Origin: Gammaproteobacteria bacterium | GTDB lineage: Bacteria; Pseudomonadota; Gammaproteobacteria; Pseudomonadales; Azotimanducaceae_A | Direction: 5' to 3' | NCBI GenBank assembly: GCA_012960755.1 | Contig: DUAT01000039.1 | Coordinates: 64,864 to 128,863 of the forward strand | DNA: 64,000 nucleotides | In this document: piece by piece, positions 61,313 to 64,000 of the stretch | Layout of the letters: each line of letters starts with the position of its first letter | Position numbering within the stretch: the stretch's first letter is position 1 | The notes under the pieces: model-generated | Databases searched by the model: none | What the model was told of the DNA's origin: nothing | The model's input: the letters and a program-made list of their open reading frames with translations, nothing else | Translations under genes and position numbers: made by a program

Positions 61313-63163
61313 CTAACTTGCAGAAGGCAACCGAAACAACGCCGCCTGCTTCGCAACCATATCAACATCAGTGATTGGTACACTGCATCGCGACGGATTA
61401 CAGATATATAGAGCAGCCTGATCCCTTTGCGGATACCTTCCCGGCTTTTCAAAGTGGAGAATTTTACGGGGGTGCCAGATATCGCTGGAAGCATCGAACA
61501 GCATTTTAGCATCAGCATCATCCGGGGAGCCCACAACGGAGAATTCGACGTACTTCACTGTGACCTTTTCCAGCGCGATGGCCAGCTCCCCAGTGATCTT
61601 ACCTTCGCGACGGATCATGGCAGGTTCACTGACCGCCTGTAGCGTTCGCTCCGCGACTGACTCAAACCTTTCTTCCTTGGTGTAAACATGCAATTCATAA
61701 AGAAAGTGAGCCGCCCTGCCATTTTGTTCCAGTGGTTTTCTCGCGGCAATGGGCAGTCCTTCGTCCCGGGTGCCGAAGAAGCCACCATATTGCTTGTCTT
61801 CAAGTAACCGCAACATGGCGTCGGCAGCAACAATGGCATGGTTCAACCATTTCACGTCCGCCGTCGCACGGTACAACGCAAGAAATGCCGAACCTGACCA
61901 GGCCTGGGTACTCAGATAAGGTCTCACTTCAACCAGATTAGGCCTGAGTCGATCATCCTGTGTCACTTGCTTGCTGATGGTGTTCTGGAATAGGTAGCCT
62001 TCGGCACCTAATCGCGTATTGACGAGATTGTTGGCGGATTTCAACGCCAGGTCCAGATACCTCTGCTCAGCAAAAGCTTCATAAGCGCGAACCATCGCTT
62101 CAATCATCTTCGCATTTTGGTCTGTGTAGACAACGTGGTCGATTGGGGGAATTCCGTATCGGGCTCTCTCATCATGGGAGTTGAGAGACCAATAGGCACG
62201 TGCAGTCATACCCTGGGTCAATCCTGGCGGATCTATTTTCTGATTGGAATAAAAGCCGCCTTCAGGTGACAGGAACCAATCTTCGAAAAAGGTCATCATC
62301 TTGCCCATTGCGCGGCGATACTTTTCGTCACCGGTTATCTCATAGCCATCGGCAAAGGCATTAACAGCGTTTGCCTGAGATGCGATTCTCTTCTCGGGGA
62401 TGACACCGGCCGGGGATTTATCTCCCGGTTTCTTCGGATAAACCACCCTAACATACACGCCACCCCACACCGGGTCGATGCCATCGACAAACCGATCCGC
62501 CGTTTTTATTGCCAGGGATGTCAATTCCTGGTTGTCGAACATATGGGCCCGTAAAAATAGATGTTTTAGTCGCGCGCCCGCGCCTTCTGTACCCAGCCCT
62601 CGTCTTTGCCAACCACCCCAGGTTTCGTTTAACTGCGAATCTATTTGACCTCTTACCTGACTCCTGACCAGGGTGAGTTCTGTTTCCGCCGGTGCACCGG
62701 GAGCCGCATAAGGTGATTCGCTGTCTTTGCCAAGTCTGCCTTCAAGTTGCCTGGTTGTCAGATCATCCAGCAGGGGAGTAAAGTTATCCGGATTCCGGTT
62801 ACCGGCAATTGCCAGTATCTGCTCCGCCTGGGGGGTAAGAAACGCTGTCGCAGGCCAGGCCCAGTCAGAATATCTCTCACCAATATCAGGCCGTGCCTCA
62901 GAGTCCACCGCAATTGGAATAAAAGATTCGTTGATTCGGCGAATCACGGCTTCATCCTGGTAAGTGATATGCTCCATTCGACCACAGGCAGCACAACCTT
63001 CCATGCCCACATTCACCAGAATAAGCTTGTTTTGTTTCGCGGCGGCATCGAAGGCTTCGAGCCCCCAGTCATACCAGTGAATTTCTTCTGCCGCCCTGGC
63101 AGAGCCGGCCAGGTTGAAAAACAGGAGCACCAGCACAAGAAATCGTAATTGCATTTTGACCAC
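61313..63163 (-). CDS. Exported DUF255 thioredoxin-like protein with alpha/alpha-barrel
   Basis: The 616-residue protein has a signal peptide (cleavage near residue 24), a DUF255 thioredoxin-like domain with Cys57-Cys60 in GMEGCAACGRM, and a ~380-residue helical domain of the six-hairpin type (EKRIASQANAVNAFADGYEITGD, then LSTQAWSGSAFLALYRA). The layout is like YyaL/spermatogenesis-associated protein 20, which is larger (~690) and cytoplasmic. Activity is unknown; a periplasmic redox-linked role is suggested by the CxxC. It lies upstream of the nitrile hydratase genes on the same strand, 91 bases apart. Confidence 0.85.
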   Translation of the reverse strand: MVKMQLRFLVLVLLFFNLAGSARAAEEIHWYDWGLEAFDAAAKQNKLILVNVGMEGCAACGRMEHITYQDEAVIRRINESFIPIAVDSEARPDIGERYSDWAWPATAFLTPQAEQILAIAGNRNPDNFTPLLDDLTTRQLEGRLGKDSESPYAAPGAPAETELTLVRSQVRGQIDSQLNETWGGWQRRGLGTEGAGARLKHLFLRAHMFDNQELTSLAIKTADRFVDGIDPVWGGVYVRVVYPKKPGDKSPAGVIPEKRIASQANAVNAFADGYEITGDEKYRRAMGKMMTFFEDWFLSPEGGFYSNQKIDPPGLTQGMTARAYWSLNSHDERARYGIPPIDHVVYTDQNAKMIEAMVRAYEAFAEQRYLDLALKSANNLVNTRLGAEGYLFQNTISKQVTQDDRLRPNLVEVRPYLSTQAWSGSAFLALYRATADVKWLNHAIVAADAMLRLLEDKQYGGFFGTRDEGLPIAARKPLEQNGRAAHFLYELHVYTKEERFESVAERTLQAVSEPAMIRREGKITGELAIALEKVTVKYVEFSVVGSPDDADAKMLFDASSDIWHPRKILHFEKPGRYPQRDQAALYICNPSRCSVPITDVDMVAKQAALFRLPSAS

Positions 63164-63306
63164 CAGATTAACCAGGACAGTTAATCTGACCGGTAAAAGA
63201 AGCGGAAGTTTACATCAGCCTGGAGGCTCGGGGTATTTCGAATAACAATTTCGAGTGACAATGGGTATGAAGATTGCGCTTGAAAACAGGAATCATCAAA
63301 GGAAAA

Positions 63307-64000
63307 TCAGGCTTTATCAGCTTTAAAGTCCTGTTTTTTTACCTGCTTGCCACCATCGTAGCTTTCCAGGCGGACATCAAACTGCCACAGGCGGTTCAGG
63401 TGCTTCATGACCTCATTGGACTCATCGTGTAGTCTGATGCTGTCTTGCAGGGTGTGTCGAAGCGTCAGGGACCGGTCGCCTTTCAGATCGACGTGCTGAA
63501 TCTGGATGTTGGGTTCCCTGGCACTGAGATTGTACTGCTTCGATAACAGGCCCCGCAGGGCGATGTAACCACCTTCATCATGAATCGCTGATATCTCAAG
63601 TTCGGACTGGTGCTCATCATCCAGGACATTAAACAGCCTTAAATCACGCATCACTTTTGGCGACAGGAACTGCTGGATAAAACTTTCATCCTTGAAGTTA
63701 GCCATGGCAAACTTTATCGTCTTCAGCCAGTCAGACCCTGCAAAATCCGGGAAAAATGTCCTGTCTTCATCAGTTGGCGCCTCGCAGATGCGCCGTATGT
63801 CCTGCATCATTGCAAAGCCAAGTGTGTAGACATTGACACCGTTATAGTGGGGGCTGTCGAAATCGGGCTGGTAGATTACTGACGTGTGTGTCTGCAGAAA
63901 CTCCATCATAAACCCGTCTGATACGCGACCCTGGTTGTACAGGCTATTACTCAATGTATAGTGCCAGAAGGTTGCCCATCCTTCGTTCATGACCTGGGTC
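63307..64000 (-). CDS. SpoVR-family protein, N-terminus outside window
   Basis: The visible ~231 C-terminal residues match SpoVR/YcgB: QVMNEGWATFWHYTLSN, then MMEFLQTHTSVIYQPDFDSPHYNGVNVYTLGFAMM, DIRRICEAPTDEDRTFFPDFAGSDW and a closing QIQHVDLKGDRSLTLRH. In Bacillus the homologue is needed for the spore cortex; in Gram-negatives it is often in an operon with a YeaH/YeaG-type kinase pair, which is probably beyond this edge. Confidence 0.9.
   Translation of the reverse strand, partial: TQVMNEGWATFWHYTLSNSLYNQGRVSDGFMMEFLQTHTSVIYQPDFDSPHYNGVNVYTLGFAMMQDIRRICEAPTDEDRTFFPDFAGSDWLKTIKFAMANFKDESFIQQFLSPKVMRDLRLFNVLDDEHQSELEISAIHDEGGYIALRGLLSKQYNLSAREPNIQIQHVDLKGDRSLTLRHTLQDSIRLHDESNEVMKHLNRLWQFDVRLESYDGGKQVKKQDFKADKA

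Overview
The window reads as chromosome of a free-living, probably marine gammaproteobacterium. The reasons are the pepA-holC-(small gene)-valS block divergent from lptF-lptG (an order I recall from Pseudomonas), a FabY-type ketoacyl synthase, a DUF3012 lipoprotein, SlyX, SpoVR and a class I fumarase. Placing it nearer than that (OMG-type or Pseudomonadales relatives) is inference. About 61 genes or gene remnants are packed tightly. No gene-free stretch exceeds about 280 bases; the longest gaps (6340-6615, 14668-14931, 53904-54158) hold a small mobile element, a tandem repeat, and nothing I can recognise, respectively. No rRNA, tRNA, CRISPR array, prophage or complete insertion sequence was found.

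Layout. 1-4.1 kb: a leftward run with a MarR-GNAT fusion regulator, Nudix hydrolase, HCCA isomerase-like protein and an amidohydrolase cut by the window edge. 4.1-11 kb: TauD-type dioxygenase, two very small proteins, a desaturase, thioesterases, a MltB-type transglycosylase, an aldo/keto reductase and a flavin monooxygenase. 11-21.4 kb: two ECF sigma modules. One is a leftward vwa-sigma-anti-sigma operon. The other is rightward, with its sigma gene frameshifted at a T8 run, followed by an LPS-kinase-like gene, a NodU-type carbamoyltransferase, SxtJ, a DUF5989-like peptide and an SGNH hydrolase, which together suggest a surface-polysaccharide modification set. 21.6-30.4 kb: RDD protein, lptFG, pepA-holC-valS and a cold-shock protein. 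30.4-36.6 kb: quinone oxidoreductase, slyX, an isolated hisH-hisF pair divergent from a GntR-PurM fusion, and a LysR/TauE pair. 36.5-50.6 kb: a 1637-residue single-chain biotin-dependent carboxylase, fumarase, an AsmA protein, MaoC hydratase, thiolase and FabY, so acyl-CoA and fatty-acid metabolism dominates. 50.6-56.5 kb: an eroded zone with an alpha/beta hydrolase lacking the usual nucleophile and five gene remnants, including two places where two genes that both lack their 5' halves stand back to back. 56.5-64 kb: a CYP153-like P450, DUF1330, a nucleotide phosphodiesterase-like protein, a cobalt-type nitrile hydratase operon (beta-alpha-accessory), a DUF255 protein and a SpoVR gene cut by the right edge.

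Most interesting points: (i) a GntR/YtrA-type DNA-binding domain fused to a complete AIR-synthase (PurM) domain, divergent from hisHF across a gap holding a palindrome; this links purine and histidine synthesis because HisHF releases AICAR; (ii) the all-in-one carboxylase with alpha-CT, a ~500-residue unassigned segment, beta-CT, BC and BCCP in one chain; (iii) a MITE-like ~134 bp repeat in two copies, one with a perfect 6-bp target duplication; (iv) the frameshifted sigma factor; (v) the paired truncations at about 52.02 and 55.54 kb.
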